Assembly: GCF_029087225.1 (NCBI RefSeq)
Contig: NZ_JARFJD010000002.1
Span: 186,001-250,000, forward strand
From: Limnobacter olei
GTDB lineage: Bacteria > Pseudomonadota > Gammaproteobacteria > Burkholderiales > Burkholderiaceae_B
Reading direction: 5' to 3'
DNA length: 64,000 bases
A program made the translations under genes and the position numbers. Below the pieces are notes generated by a model. It did no database searches. It saw nothing but the letters and a program-made list of their open reading frames with translations, and had not been told where the DNA came from. Positions 16,131-24,551 of the stretch are shown here, one piece after another. How positions within the stretch are numbered: position 1 is the stretch's first letter; every line of letters starts with the position of its first letter.

Positions 16131-16705
16131 CTATCGCAAAGCAATGGGTAAAACAATGGGCACAGCAATGGGCTAGTAAGCTGCAACTGGCATTTTTAGC
16201 CCTGGCAGGTGCGTTGGTTTTAACCGCTTGCGCAAGCCCGCAACCAGCAGACTATGCACAGGAAAAACCGGTGTTGGACTTGAAAGAATATTTCAATGGC
16301 ACCATTGATGCATGGGGTGTGTTTCAAGACCGCTCGGGTAAAGTGGTGAAGCGCTTCACCGTGGTCATGAAGTGCACCTGGGATGGCAACACCGGCGTGC
16401 TGGATGAAGACTTTACTTACTCCGATGGCACCACCCAAAAACGGGTGTGGACATTGAAAAAAGACGGCAACAAGTACACTGGCACCGCCGGCGATGTGCT
16501 GGGGCAAGCCAATGGTGAAACTTCAGGCAATGCATTTCAATGGAAATACACCATGCTGCTGCCAGTCGACGGCACCACCTATGAAGTGCAGTTCGATGAC
16601 TGGATGTACCAGATGGATGACAAGGTGATGCTCAACCGTGCCACCATGAGCAAATTCGGAATTGAATTGGGCGAGGTACTCTTGAGCTTTCGCAAACGAG
16701 ATTAA
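16127..16705 (+). CDS. DUF3833 lipoprotein
   Basis: A 192-residue lipoprotein. After a charged start and hydrophobic stretch, the lipobox reads LTAC-ASP around residue 36. The mature part has the DUF3833 strings LDLKEYFNGTIDAWGVFQDRSG and FTVVMKCTWDG, and ends MLNRATMSKFGIELGEVLLSF. The ATG at 16127 overlaps the transporter stop codon and has GGGAG upstream; a longer open frame in the same register begins inside the transporter and is ignored. DUF3833 genes are regular members of this lipid cluster. The beta-rich lipocalin-like look and membrane anchoring suggest binding of a modified lipid, but that is inference. Confidence 0.9.
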   Translation: MTIAKQWVKQWAQQWASKLQLAFLALAGALVLTACASPQPADYAQEKPVLDLKEYFNGTIDAWGVFQDRSGKVVKRFTVVMKCTWDGNTGVLDEDFTYSDGTTQKRVWTLKKDGNKYTGTAGDVLGQANGETSGNAFQWKYTMLLPVDGTTYEVQFDDWMYQMDDKVMLNRATMSKFGIELGEVLLSFRKRD

Positions 16706-16717
16706 GAAGGAATCCGC

Positions 16718-17527
16718 ATGAGCTTTAACCCGAAACTGACCCAGTGGCAAAACAAGCGGGTGTGGCTGGTGGGCGCTTCCACCGGCATTGGTGAAGCCTT
16801 GGCCCGTCAGCTAGACCAACTCGGCTGCAAACAAATGTTGTCGGCGCGCAGTGCAGACAAACTGACCACACTGGCTGGTGAGTTACAACATGCCACCGCC
16901 CTGCCCCTGGACATCACCCAACAAACTGCTGTGCAAACGGCTTTCGACAATGTAATCGCCGCTTGGGGTGGCGTGGATTTGATCGTGCTGATGGCAGGCA
17001 CTTACTCGGAAATGTCGGTTGCAGAATTCGACATTGAAAAAGTAAAACAACAAATCGATGTGAACCTGAACGGCACCATGTATGTGCTGGCCAATGCACT
17101 GCCCAAACTGCTTGAACAAAAGTCGGGGCACTTGGCGATTGTTTCGAGCGTGGCGGGTTATCGGGGTTTGCCAAATTCGCTGGCCTATGGCCCCACCAAG
17201 GCGGCCTTGATCAACCTGGCAGAGGCTTTGCATGTGGAGTTACAGCCCCACCACGTGGGCGTAAGCGTGGTGAACCCGGGCTTTGTAGACACACCACTGA
17301 CCCGCAAAAACACTTTTCCAATGCCGTTTTTAATCACCGCAGAAAAAGCGGCGCAGGAAATTATTACAGGCCTTGAGAAGGGAGAGTTTGAAATCCATTT
17401 CCCCAAGGCATTCACGCGCACCCTGCGCACCCTGCGCATACTGCCTTATTCACTGTACTTTGCTGCAGTGCGAAAACTGACCGCCAACAAAAACAAAGCG
17501 GAACTGGGCCATGAACAAAGCAAGTAA
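16718..17527 (+). CDS. Short-chain dehydrogenase/reductase
   Basis: A 269-residue classical SDR. The NAD(P)-binding loop is GASTGIGEAL near residue 20, the structural motif appears as LMAGTYS in place of NNAG (around residue 91), the catalytic Ser is in AIVSSVAGY, and the Tyr-Lys pair is in YGPTKAALINL, followed by the VVNPGFVDTPL loop. It oxidises or reduces an alcohol/keto group with NAD(P)H; the substrate is unknown but probably lipid-derived given its neighbours. An AAGGA site sits before the ATG. It overlaps the next gene by 17 bases. The MAG replacement in the usual NNAG is a minor variation seen in some members. Confidence 0.93.
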   Translation: MSFNPKLTQWQNKRVWLVGASTGIGEALARQLDQLGCKQMLSARSADKLTTLAGELQHATALPLDITQQTAVQTAFDNVIAAWGGVDLIVLMAGTYSEMSVAEFDIEKVKQQIDVNLNGTMYVLANALPKLLEQKSGHLAIVSSVAGYRGLPNSLAYGPTKAALINLAEALHVELQPHHVGVSVVNPGFVDTPLTRKNTFPMPFLITAEKAAQEIITGLEKGEFEIHFPKAFTRTLRTLRILPYSLYFAAVRKLTANKNKAELGHEQSK

Positions 17528-17999
17528 CAGCACCGGGAAAACAGGCGGCCTTGCACCGCTGGATCGTCAGCAATTGTCTGAACCTTTGCGCAGACTAATC
17601 GATTTTTTTGAGCACCTGACCGAACAAACCGTGGCTGACATGCCCAGGTTTTATGCCGGTGACGCTTATTTCAAAGACCCGTTCAACGAAGTGCACCGGG
17701 TAGAGGACATCGCCCGTATTTTTGGAGAGATGTTTCATCAGGTTAATAACCCGCGCTTTGTGGTGCACACTGCATTCCAATCGGGGCAACAAGTGTTTAT
17801 GGCTTGGGACTTCCTGTTCGAGATGAAGCGTTTCAAGGTAGGACAAGTGCAGTGCATCAAAGGGTCTTCGCACCTGCAGTTGAACCAAAACGGCCTTGTA
17901 CAGTCACATAGAGACTATTGGGACACGGCTGAGGAGTTGTACGAGAAGATCCCGATGCTGGGGGGACTGATGCGCTGGTTGAAAAAACAGGCAGGCTAA
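17511..17999 (+). CDS. NTF2-like (SnoaL-type) small protein
   Basis: A 162-residue protein with the cone-shaped NTF2/SnoaL pattern: an N-terminal helix around LRRLIDFFEHL, FYAGDAYFKDPFNEVH (the conserved entrance region), then EDIARIFGEMF and beta strands ending HRDYWD. Such proteins bind or isomerise small hydrophobic molecules. It overlaps the end of the SDR gene and appears to be the last gene of the lipid operon. No catalytic residue can be assigned with confidence; it could be an enzyme or a binding partner of the SDR. Confidence 0.85.
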   Translation: MNKASNSTGKTGGLAPLDRQQLSEPLRRLIDFFEHLTEQTVADMPRFYAGDAYFKDPFNEVHRVEDIARIFGEMFHQVNNPRFVVHTAFQSGQQVFMAWDFLFEMKRFKVGQVQCIKGSSHLQLNQNGLVQSHRDYWDTAEELYEKIPMLGGLMRWLKKQAG

Positions 18000-18130
18000 A
18001 AGCGGGAATCAGACCTGTTTCGGCGTACACATGTGCACATAAACGCCCCGTGTCACCAAATCTTCATGCGCTTCATGACATGTCTTGTTAAAATCACAAA
18101 ATCAAATCTATTCAGTGAAGGTGGAGCAAC

Positions 18131-18994
18131 ATGTTGTATCCAGAGTTATTCAGGTCATTGGAGTCCGTTCGTTGGAACATGGAAAAGGACATCAACTGGG
18201 ATCAGTTTGATGCCTCCAAGTTGTCTGAAGAGCAGGCCCAAACCATCAAAATGAACGCAATTACCGAGTGGTCGGCCTTGCCCGCCACAGAAATGTTCTT
18301 GCGTGACAACAAACACGACAGCGACTTCTCGGCCTTCATGTCAATCTGGTTTTTTGAAGAGCAAAAGCACTCGCTGGTCTTGATGGAATATTTGCGCCGC
18401 TTCCGCCCCGATTTGCTGCCCACCGAAGAAGAGTTGCACGCCGTGCGCTTTGAATTTGACCCGGCGCCCCCCCTTGAAACACTGATGCTGCACTTCTGCG
18501 GCGAAATTCGTTTGAACCACTGGTATCGCTGCGCCTCCGATTGGCACACGGAGCCTGTGATCAAGCAAATTTACAAGATTATTTCCCACGATGAAGCACG
18601 CCACGGCGGCGCTTACCTGCGGTACATGAAAAAAGCCTTGGTGGAAGTGGGCGATGGTGCACGTGCGGCATTCAGCAAAATTGGTGTGCTTATGGCTTCG
18701 GCACGCCGCACCCAAAAGCCTTTGCACCCCACCAATCTGCATGTGAACAAAGACCTGTTCCCCAACGACACGGTGCAAAGCCGCCTGCCAGATCCCGACT
18801 GGCTGGAAAACTGGCTGGATGGTCAAATTCGTTTTGATGCCGATTGGGAAAAGAAAGTGGTTGACCGTATTTTGCACAACATGAGCTTGCTGTTTGAACG
18901 CACTTTTGAATCGGTGCAAGACCTGAACCGCTACCGCAAGGAAGTGATGGCGCGCTTGGGCGCAACCGAGCCGCCCGTTGGCAACGCAGCCTGA
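18131..18994 (+). CDS. Ferritin-like diiron protein, acyl-ACP-desaturase-like
   Basis: A 287-residue helical protein with two sets of diiron ligands in ferritin-like order: E in TEWSALPATE, FEEQKH (ExxH, around residue 76), E in HFCGEIRLNHWY, and DEARHGG (ExxH, around residue 157). This resembles the soluble acyl-ACP desaturase branch and could activate oxygen on an acyl chain. It has GGTGGAG before the ATG and its own 131-base upstream gap, with a near-palindrome gtacacatgtgcac at 18025-18038. It directly follows the lipid-modification operon on the same strand, so it may be a desaturase or oxygenase in that pathway. Diiron assignment is firm; the reaction is not. Confidence 0.8.
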   Translation: MLYPELFRSLESVRWNMEKDINWDQFDASKLSEEQAQTIKMNAITEWSALPATEMFLRDNKHDSDFSAFMSIWFFEEQKHSLVLMEYLRRFRPDLLPTEEELHAVRFEFDPAPPLETLMLHFCGEIRLNHWYRCASDWHTEPVIKQIYKIISHDEARHGGAYLRYMKKALVEVGDGARAAFSKIGVLMASARRTQKPLHPTNLHVNKDLFPNDTVQSRLPDPDWLENWLDGQIRFDADWEKKVVDRILHNMSLLFERTFESVQDLNRYRKEVMARLGATEPPVGNAA

Positions 18995-19006
18995 TTTGAT
19001 TGCACC

Positions 19007-19501
19007 ATGACAACAACCGGAAAACCGGCTCGCTTTGAAAAAAAAGTGTGCCACCCCAGCGAGCTTGCTGAGCGTGCAAAACAACTCAAAGGCCCCGTGG
19101 TGTTTACCAACGGGGTTTTTGATTTGTTGCACCGTGGACACGTCACTTACCTTGACCAGGCAGCACAAGAGGGCCAAAGCCTGATCGTGGCAGTCAATTC
19201 CGACGAATCAGTCAAACGCCTGGGCAAAGGACCAGACCGCCCGATCAACACCCAAGTTGACCGCATGCATGTGCTTGCCGCACTGGAATGCGTAGCCTTG
19301 GTTACTTACTTCGAAGAAGACACGCCTTTGAACGCCATTCTGGCGGCACGCCCGGACGTGCTGGTGAAAGGTGGTGATTGGCCTGTTGAAAAAATGGTGG
19401 GTGCCAAAGAAGTTCAAAGTTGGGGCGGCACAGCGCTGTCCATCGCGTTTGAACACGAGCGCAGCACCACCGCCACGCTCGAGAAAATACGCAAGCTCTG
19501 A
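19007..19501 (+). CDS. rfaE2: D-glycero-beta-D-manno-heptose 1-phosphate adenylyltransferase
   Basis: A 164-residue nucleotidyltransferase, corresponding to the C-terminal half of E. coli HldE. It activates heptose 1-phosphate with ATP to ADP-heptose for the lipopolysaccharide core. The HxGH-type motif is in FTNGVFDLLHRGHVTYL (around residue 35), followed by VAVNSDESVKRLGKGPDRPIN, and the C-terminal signature is ERSTTATLEKI. The separate-gene form is common in Betaproteobacteria. It follows the diiron protein gene after 12 bases and ends exactly where the convergent gene ends. No kinase half lies in this window. Confidence 0.95.
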   Translation: MTTTGKPARFEKKVCHPSELAERAKQLKGPVVFTNGVFDLLHRGHVTYLDQAAQEGQSLIVAVNSDESVKRLGKGPDRPINTQVDRMHVLAALECVALVTYFEEDTPLNAILAARPDVLVKGGDWPVEKMVGAKEVQSWGGTALSIAFEHERSTTATLEKIRKL

Positions 19502-19894
19502 TTATTTTTTGTCGGCTTTCAGCTTGCCGCCAGCCTTGACATCGGCTTTCACGTCAGCTTTGGCTTTCACATCTGCAGCGGATTCCAGTTGACCTGTACG
19601 CTTGCCCACTTCGCCTTTGGCCTCAGAATGCAAAGCGCCAGCTTCACTGCGCATTTCATCGCCTTGAGACTTCGCGCCTTTCACGGCCGCGCTGGACTTG
19701 CCTTTCAAGTCGGCATTTGCGTTTGCATCTGCTTTGGCATCTGCTTTGGCCTTGGCGTCTGCATTCAAAGACACTCCCGGCACTTCGGCTTTCACGCCAA
19801 CACCTGTGTTAACACCTAGGCCCACTGCCATAGCTGAGGCAGAAAACATTAGGGCACTGCTAAGAACGGCAAGTTTCAATGTATTTTTATTCAT
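19502..19894 (-). CDS. Exported Ala/Lys/Asp-rich low-complexity protein
   Basis: A 130-residue protein with a clean signal peptide (MNKNTLKLAVLSSALMFSASAMA). The mature part is then dominated by repeats of the KADAKA/ADVKA type at both ends, with a Gly/Ser/Glu-rich middle (about residues 65-100). At the DNA level the repeats appear as short tandem copies around gcatctgctttg (19725-19760 region). I do not recognise a family. The composition resembles highly charged, disordered or coiled periplasmic proteins. Its stop is immediately adjacent to the convergent rfaE2 stop. The signal peptide and in-frame repeat organisation argue that it is real. Confidence 0.7.
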   Translation of the reverse strand: MNKNTLKLAVLSSALMFSASAMAVGLGVNTGVGVKAEVPGVSLNADAKAKADAKADANANADLKGKSSAAVKGAKSQGDEMRSEAGALHSEAKGEVGKRTGQLESAADVKAKADVKADVKAGGKLKADKK

Positions 19895-19939
19895 GGTTAA
19901 AGTCCCCTATCGAATGTTGTTTGGGAATCCAGATAACGG

Positions 19940-20875
19940 TTATGCTCCCTGGCCGGTTGACGGCTTTTTCCAGAACTCGCTTTTGGCCACAGCCGGGTCA
20001 GGCTCGGGCCAAGCCAGGCCCATGCGCTCTAACGTGCCAACCAAAATTTCGGCCACCAGCATGTTCCGGAATCCTTTGTGATCGGCGGGGATAATCCACC
20101 AGGGTGCCTGCTTGGTGCAGGTTTTTTCCAGCACCTGTTCATAGGCATTGGCATACATGCTGTAGTTTTCGCCACAGTGAAGATCTTTTTCGGTCAACTT
20201 CCAGCGCTTGTCGGGTGTTTCCCAACGTTCGATCATGCGCTGGTGTTGTTCTTCACGGGAAATATTCAGAAATATTTTCAAGACTGTGGTGCCAGTCTCG
20301 ACCAATAAGCGCTCAAAGTCATTGGCCTGGCGAATGCGTTCGTCAAGCCAGGTGGCCGATACATTGTCGTGAATAATCGGCATGATGATGCCATCGTAAT
20401 GTGAACGGTTGAAAATGACCGACTGGCCTGCGCCGGGCACATGGGGGTGAACCCGCCACAAAAAATCATGCGCTGCTTCCTGCTCGGAGGGCTCTTTGAA
20501 TGACACCATACGCAATGCCATGGGGTGCACTGAACGCATGATGGCTCGAGCTGCGCCGTCTTTTCCTGCAGTGTCCATACCCTGCAAAATGACAAGCAGT
20601 TTGTGTTCGCCTTGTGCATACAGACAGGTCAGCAGGTGATTCAATCGCTCCGACAATTGATCGACGCGCTCGTGCATGTCTTCTTTGGAAGGCATGTCGC
20701 CATAACGCGTTGGCCATTGTCGCAAGCGAACTGCCTTGCCGTTGACCATGCAGGCCTGGCCTAAAATTTCCCACTGACTCTCGGGTACCAAGGCATCGGG
20801 TAAAACTTTTTCAGAGCGCTTGGTTTCCTTGCGTTTGGTGACTTTGGTTTCAGGTTTGTTGTCTGCTTTGGTCAT
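19940..20875 (-). CDS. ppk2: Polyphosphate kinase 2 family protein
   Basis: About 311 residues of a PPK2 enzyme, which moves phosphate between polyphosphate and nucleotides, usually making ATP/GTP from polyP. Visible motifs: Walker A GMDTAGKDG (around residue 98), SFKEPSEQE with HDFLWRVH, Walker B-like FNRSHYD, and the lid region with REEQHQRM. The layout looks like the single-domain class III form, but class cannot be fixed by eye. I start at the ATG at 20875; it overlaps the end of the oxidoreductase gene upstream by 26 bases, suggesting coupling. The longer frame to 20947 lies wholly within that gene and is less likely. Confidence 0.93.
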   Translation of the reverse strand: MTKADNKPETKVTKRKETKRSEKVLPDALVPESQWEILGQACMVNGKAVRLRQWPTRYGDMPSKEDMHERVDQLSERLNHLLTCLYAQGEHKLLVILQGMDTAGKDGAARAIMRSVHPMALRMVSFKEPSEQEAAHDFLWRVHPHVPGAGQSVIFNRSHYDGIIMPIIHDNVSATWLDERIRQANDFERLLVETGTTVLKIFLNISREEQHQRMIERWETPDKRWKLTEKDLHCGENYSMYANAYEQVLEKTCTKQAPWWIIPADHKGFRNMLVAEILVGTLERMGLAWPEPDPAVAKSEFWKKPSTGQGA

Positions 20876-23800
20876 GCTGATCCAGGTTGTGCTTGTTTTC
20901 GACGGACTTTTGAATCTCGAACCGCACTTGTTCAAACGATTGGGCACGAACCTGACCGAATCCTTTCACCTGATTAAACAGGTCAAGAAGATGATCGGTC
21001 TGTTTGCTGTGCTGCAACATTGAAGGATTATTGTGCATCAGTTCCAACCAGGTTTCAAACCAACCTATCAGTAAAGTCTGGTTTTTACGCTCTAAACTTC
21101 CTCTAAATGGATCAAATATCGTGTTTCGCAAGCGACGCATGCCCGCCAAAACCCTGAGTACCGGGTCAATCCAGGGGCCCAGTTTTATTTTCCGCGGCCG
21201 GTGGCCGTGCCCAGCCAACCAAGTGGGGGCGAAATGAAAATACAACTTCGCACCCGGTTCAAATTGCGCCATGGTCTGCCGTTTCCACTCGGAATTAGTG
21301 TGCAAACGGGCCACCTCAAACTCGTCTTTGAAGGCCAGTAATTTGAAATAGGTGCTGCACAGGCGCATCCACTGGTGCTTCAAACCAAGCGCCTCAAAGC
21401 CGGTACGCAAGGGCAACACCCTGGCTTTGAAGCGCTCTGCCAGTTGACTGTTTTGATACCGCGTCAATTCAGCTTGATAACGCATCAGCTTCTCGTCATC
21501 GCTTTCAAACTGACGGGTGGGTGCAAAGTTCTTTTCCAACATCTGTTCAAGCAACCCAGGCTTTGACACCGCCACACGGCCGGCATCAAAGGCAAGCAGG
21601 TTTTCATTCACCTTCACGCCATTCAATTCAATGGCTTGGCGCAGGGCAGCCAGGTGCAAGGGCAAACAACCGCGTTGCCAGGCGGCGCCCAGCAGCAGTG
21701 CATTGGCATACACGGTGTCGCCAAACAGCCTCTCGGCCAGCCACTGGGCGCGAATCGGCGTGTAACGTTGCTCGGGGTTATTCAAGGCCCGTGCAATATC
21801 GGTGTGCATTTGTTCAACGGGTGCGCACCAGTCGCGCTGGGCGATAAAATCGGCTGTGGGTGGCGTGTCGGTATTCACCACCGCAAATGCGGTGCCATTC
21901 AGTAGTTCCAGTGTTCTTTCATGCGCAGACACGATCAGGTCGCCGCCGATCATCAAATCAGCCTCGCCCACGGGAATTTTGGAAGATGCCAAAGCGTTGC
22001 CCGCCGGGGCAAACTGCACATGCGAAAACACGGCACCGCCCTTTTGCGCCAACCCGGCCATGTCCAGTGCCAAGGCCTCCATGCCCTGCAAATGGGCGGC
22101 CATGCCCAGCCATGCGCCAATGGTGACCACGCCTGTGCCACCTACGCCATTGATCAGCACGGCATGGCGTTGAGTCAGTTCATCAGGATGAATGTGAAAT
22201 TGAGGCTCAACAAGACTGGCGCAAGCTTTGGCCAGCGCGCTGTGCTGCGCTGAAGTATCGGGCTTTCGCAACTCACCACCTTCTACCGTCACCAGGCTTG
22301 GGCAAATGCCTTCAAGGCAACTGTAGTCTTTATTACAGGTGGATTGGTTAATAGTGCGTTTAACACCCCAGGGCGTTGATACGGGCTCGATCGACAAACA
22401 ATTGGAATGTTTGGAGCAGTCACCGCAGCCCTCGCACACTCGCGGGTTAATCAACACGCGCTTTGCAGGGTTCGGGAACTGCACTTGGCCTGTAACCGGG
22501 TCGGTGCGCTTGCGCCTGCGGCGTTTTTCCGAAGCACAGGTTTGCTCATACACAAGCACTGTAGTGCCTTTGATGTCGCGCAGCAATTTTTGAACTGTGT
22601 CCATGTCCCGGCGGTGAAACACTTCAATGCCCTCGGCCTTTGGATCGTCCGGCACATTGCGCAGGTGTGGCGCGGGGTTGTCACTGACAATTACAATTTT
22701 GGCAACGCCTTCGGCAGCCAGCTGGCGGGTTAGTTGTGGCACGGTGAGCGTGCCATCCAGATGTTGTCCGCCAGTCATTGCCACGGCATCGTTATAAAGC
22801 AACTTGTAGGTGATATTCACGCCTGCTGAAACGCTGGCCCGAATGGCCAGAATACCGGAGTGAAAATAGGTGCCATCACCCAGGTTGGCAAACACATGTT
22901 GGGTTTGTGTAAAAGGCGCCTGCCCTATCCAGGGCACACCCTCGCCGCCCATTTGTGTGTAGGTTTGGGTATTACGGTCCATCCACACGGCCATGTAATG
23001 GCACCCAATGCCAGCCATGGCACGGCTGCCCTCAGGTACTTTCGTCGAGGTGTTGTGCGGGCACCCCGAACAAAAATAGGGTTTGCGTTCCACGGGTAAA
23101 TGCGTCGAGTGACCCACGTCATGGCTGTGCGCAATGGCGGCGATCCGCTGGTCAATTCTGGTTTTGATATCGGCAGGCAACTGCACGTGCCGCAGGCGTT
23201 TGGCAATGGCCTGGGCAATCAATGCGGGGTCTAGCTCGTAGTGACTGGGCAACAACCAATTGCCTTGTGGCAGAGACCACTCCCCGCCTTCGCGACCGTC
23301 CTCCGAAAGCCTTTCATCAAACTTGCCGTACACCTTGGGGCGTACATCCTCGCGCCATGCGTAAAGCTCCTCTTTAATTTGGTATTCCACCAACTGGCGC
23401 TTTTCTTCAATCACGAGAATTTCTTGCAAACCCTTGGCGAATTCCCTTATGCCTACTGCATCTAGCGGCCACACCATGCCGACCTTGTACACCCGCAAAC
23501 CTATTTCTGCGCAACGTTGCGGGTTCAAACCCAAATCATTCAAGGCCTGCAAAGTGTCTTGAAATGCTTTACCCGTGGCCACAATGCCAAAACGCGCCGA
23601 GGGCGAATCAATCACGGTTTTGTTAATGCCATTGGCCCTGCAAAAAGCCAGCGCGGCATACAACTTGTGATCAATCAAACGCGCCTCCTGGTCCAGGGCT
23701 GTATCGGGCCAGCGAATATTCAAACCGCCCTCAGGCATATCAAAATCGGTGGGCAACACAAACTGGTGTCGGTTGGGGTCAATATCTACAGTGGCAGAAC

Positions 23801-24440
23801 ACTCCACCACATCGGCCACCGCCTTCATGCCAACCCATACACCGGCGTAGCGACTCATTGCATAACCAAGCACACCGAAGTCGAGAATTTCCTGCACATT
23901 GCTTGGAAACAGCACCGGAATCATGGCCGCTTTCAGCACATGGTCAGACTGGTGCGGCAGGGTAGAGCTTTTCGCGGCGTGGTCATCACCAGCCACCAGC
24001 AATACACCGCCGTGTTTGGATGTGCCTGCTGCATTGGCATGCTTGAACACGTCCAGGCTTCGATCAACGCCCGGCCCTTTCCCATACCAAAGGCCAAACA
24101 CACCGTCGACTGTTGCGCCCTGAAACAGGTTAAGTTGCTGGCTGCCCCACACTGCAGTTGCAGCCAGGTCTTCATTCACGCCCGCCTGAAAATGAATATT
24201 CGCAGGCTTAAGAAACTGTTTTGCCGCCCAAAAAGCCTGGTCTACGCCACCCAGCGGCGAGCCGCGATAACCCGACACAAATCCACCGGTGTTCAAACCA
24301 TTCATGCGATCCAGTTCAGACTGAAGCAACATGAGTCGAACCAGCGCTTGCGTGCCTGTCAGGTAAATTTTTCCTTGGGAGAGGGTGTATTTGTCACTGA
24401 GTGTGACTGCGCGGTACAGCGGATACTGAGGGGCATTCAT
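20850..24440 (-). CDS. Indolepyruvate ferredoxin oxidoreductase family protein (fused alpha-gamma)
   Basis: A 1196-residue single-chain 2-oxoacid:ferredoxin oxidoreductase. It decarboxylates an aryl or branched 2-oxoacid (from Phe, Tyr, Trp or Val/Leu/Ile) to the acyl-CoA with TPP and FeS clusters. In order: a pyrimidine-binding domain (GYRGSPLGGVDQ near residue 60); a TPP domain with CSGCPHNTSTKVPEG and NLGDGTYFHSG; FeS ligands in CEGCGDCSKHSNC and CNKDYSCLEGICPS; then a gamma domain starting INGVGGTGVVTIGAW. A basic C-terminal region follows. Such oversized fusions occur in aerobic proteobacteria. No ferredoxin gene lies alongside. The ATG at 24440 is preferred over a GTG two codons earlier. 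Confidence 0.93.
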   Translation of the reverse strand: MNAPQYPLYRAVTLSDKYTLSQGKIYLTGTQALVRLMLLQSELDRMNGLNTGGFVSGYRGSPLGGVDQAFWAAKQFLKPANIHFQAGVNEDLAATAVWGSQQLNLFQGATVDGVFGLWYGKGPGVDRSLDVFKHANAAGTSKHGGVLLVAGDDHAAKSSTLPHQSDHVLKAAMIPVLFPSNVQEILDFGVLGYAMSRYAGVWVGMKAVADVVECSATVDIDPNRHQFVLPTDFDMPEGGLNIRWPDTALDQEARLIDHKLYAALAFCRANGINKTVIDSPSARFGIVATGKAFQDTLQALNDLGLNPQRCAEIGLRVYKVGMVWPLDAVGIREFAKGLQEILVIEEKRQLVEYQIKEELYAWREDVRPKVYGKFDERLSEDGREGGEWSLPQGNWLLPSHYELDPALIAQAIAKRLRHVQLPADIKTRIDQRIAAIAHSHDVGHSTHLPVERKPYFCSGCPHNTSTKVPEGSRAMAGIGCHYMAVWMDRNTQTYTQMGGEGVPWIGQAPFTQTQHVFANLGDGTYFHSGILAIRASVSAGVNITYKLLYNDAVAMTGGQHLDGTLTVPQLTRQLAAEGVAKIVIVSDNPAPHLRNVPDDPKAEGIEVFHRRDMDTVQKLLRDIKGTTVLVYEQTCASEKRRRRKRTDPVTGQVQFPNPAKRVLINPRVCEGCGDCSKHSNCLSIEPVSTPWGVKRTINQSTCNKDYSCLEGICPSLVTVEGGELRKPDTSAQHSALAKACASLVEPQFHIHPDELTQRHAVLINGVGGTGVVTIGAWLGMAAHLQGMEALALDMAGLAQKGGAVFSHVQFAPAGNALASSKIPVGEADLMIGGDLIVSAHERTLELLNGTAFAVVNTDTPPTADFIAQRDWCAPVEQMHTDIARALNNPEQRYTPIRAQWLAERLFGDTVYANALLLGAAWQRGCLPLHLAALRQAIELNGVKVNENLLAFDAGRVAVSKPGLLEQMLEKNFAPTRQFESDDEKLMRYQAELTRYQNSQLAERFKARVLPLRTGFEALGLKHQWMRLCSTYFKLLAFKDEFEVARLHTNSEWKRQTMAQFEPGAKLYFHFAPTWLAGHGHRPRKIKLGPWIDPVLRVLAGMRRLRNTIFDPFRGSLERKNQTLLIGWFETWLELMHNNPSMLQHSKQTDHLLDLFNQVKGFGQVRAQSFEQVRFEIQKSVENKHNLDQHDQSRQQT

Positions 24441-24551
24441 GACCACTTTCCTCCACGAAACGGATGCGTTTCTGCGAGTGCGAGGTGCCTTGTAACTGCC
24501 TTGTGAGCAACACGAGGCTCTGCTTGAGTGTTACACAGAGCCCGCGGGCGT

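Noticed and set aside
18025-18038. Near-palindrome gtacacatgtgcac as an operator of the light regulator
   Set aside because: It shares no half-site with the palindromes near the regulator and has two mismatches, so I do not assign it.
18341-19177. A 278-codon minus-strand frame opposite the diiron protein and rfaE2
   Set aside because: Crosses two plus-strand genes with intact motifs and has no family of its own.
23517-24506. A 329-codon open frame on the plus strand antisense to the oxidoreductase
   Set aside because: It lies wholly opposite a well-conserved gene, has no recognisable domain, and its Cys/His-rich composition is that of a shadow frame.
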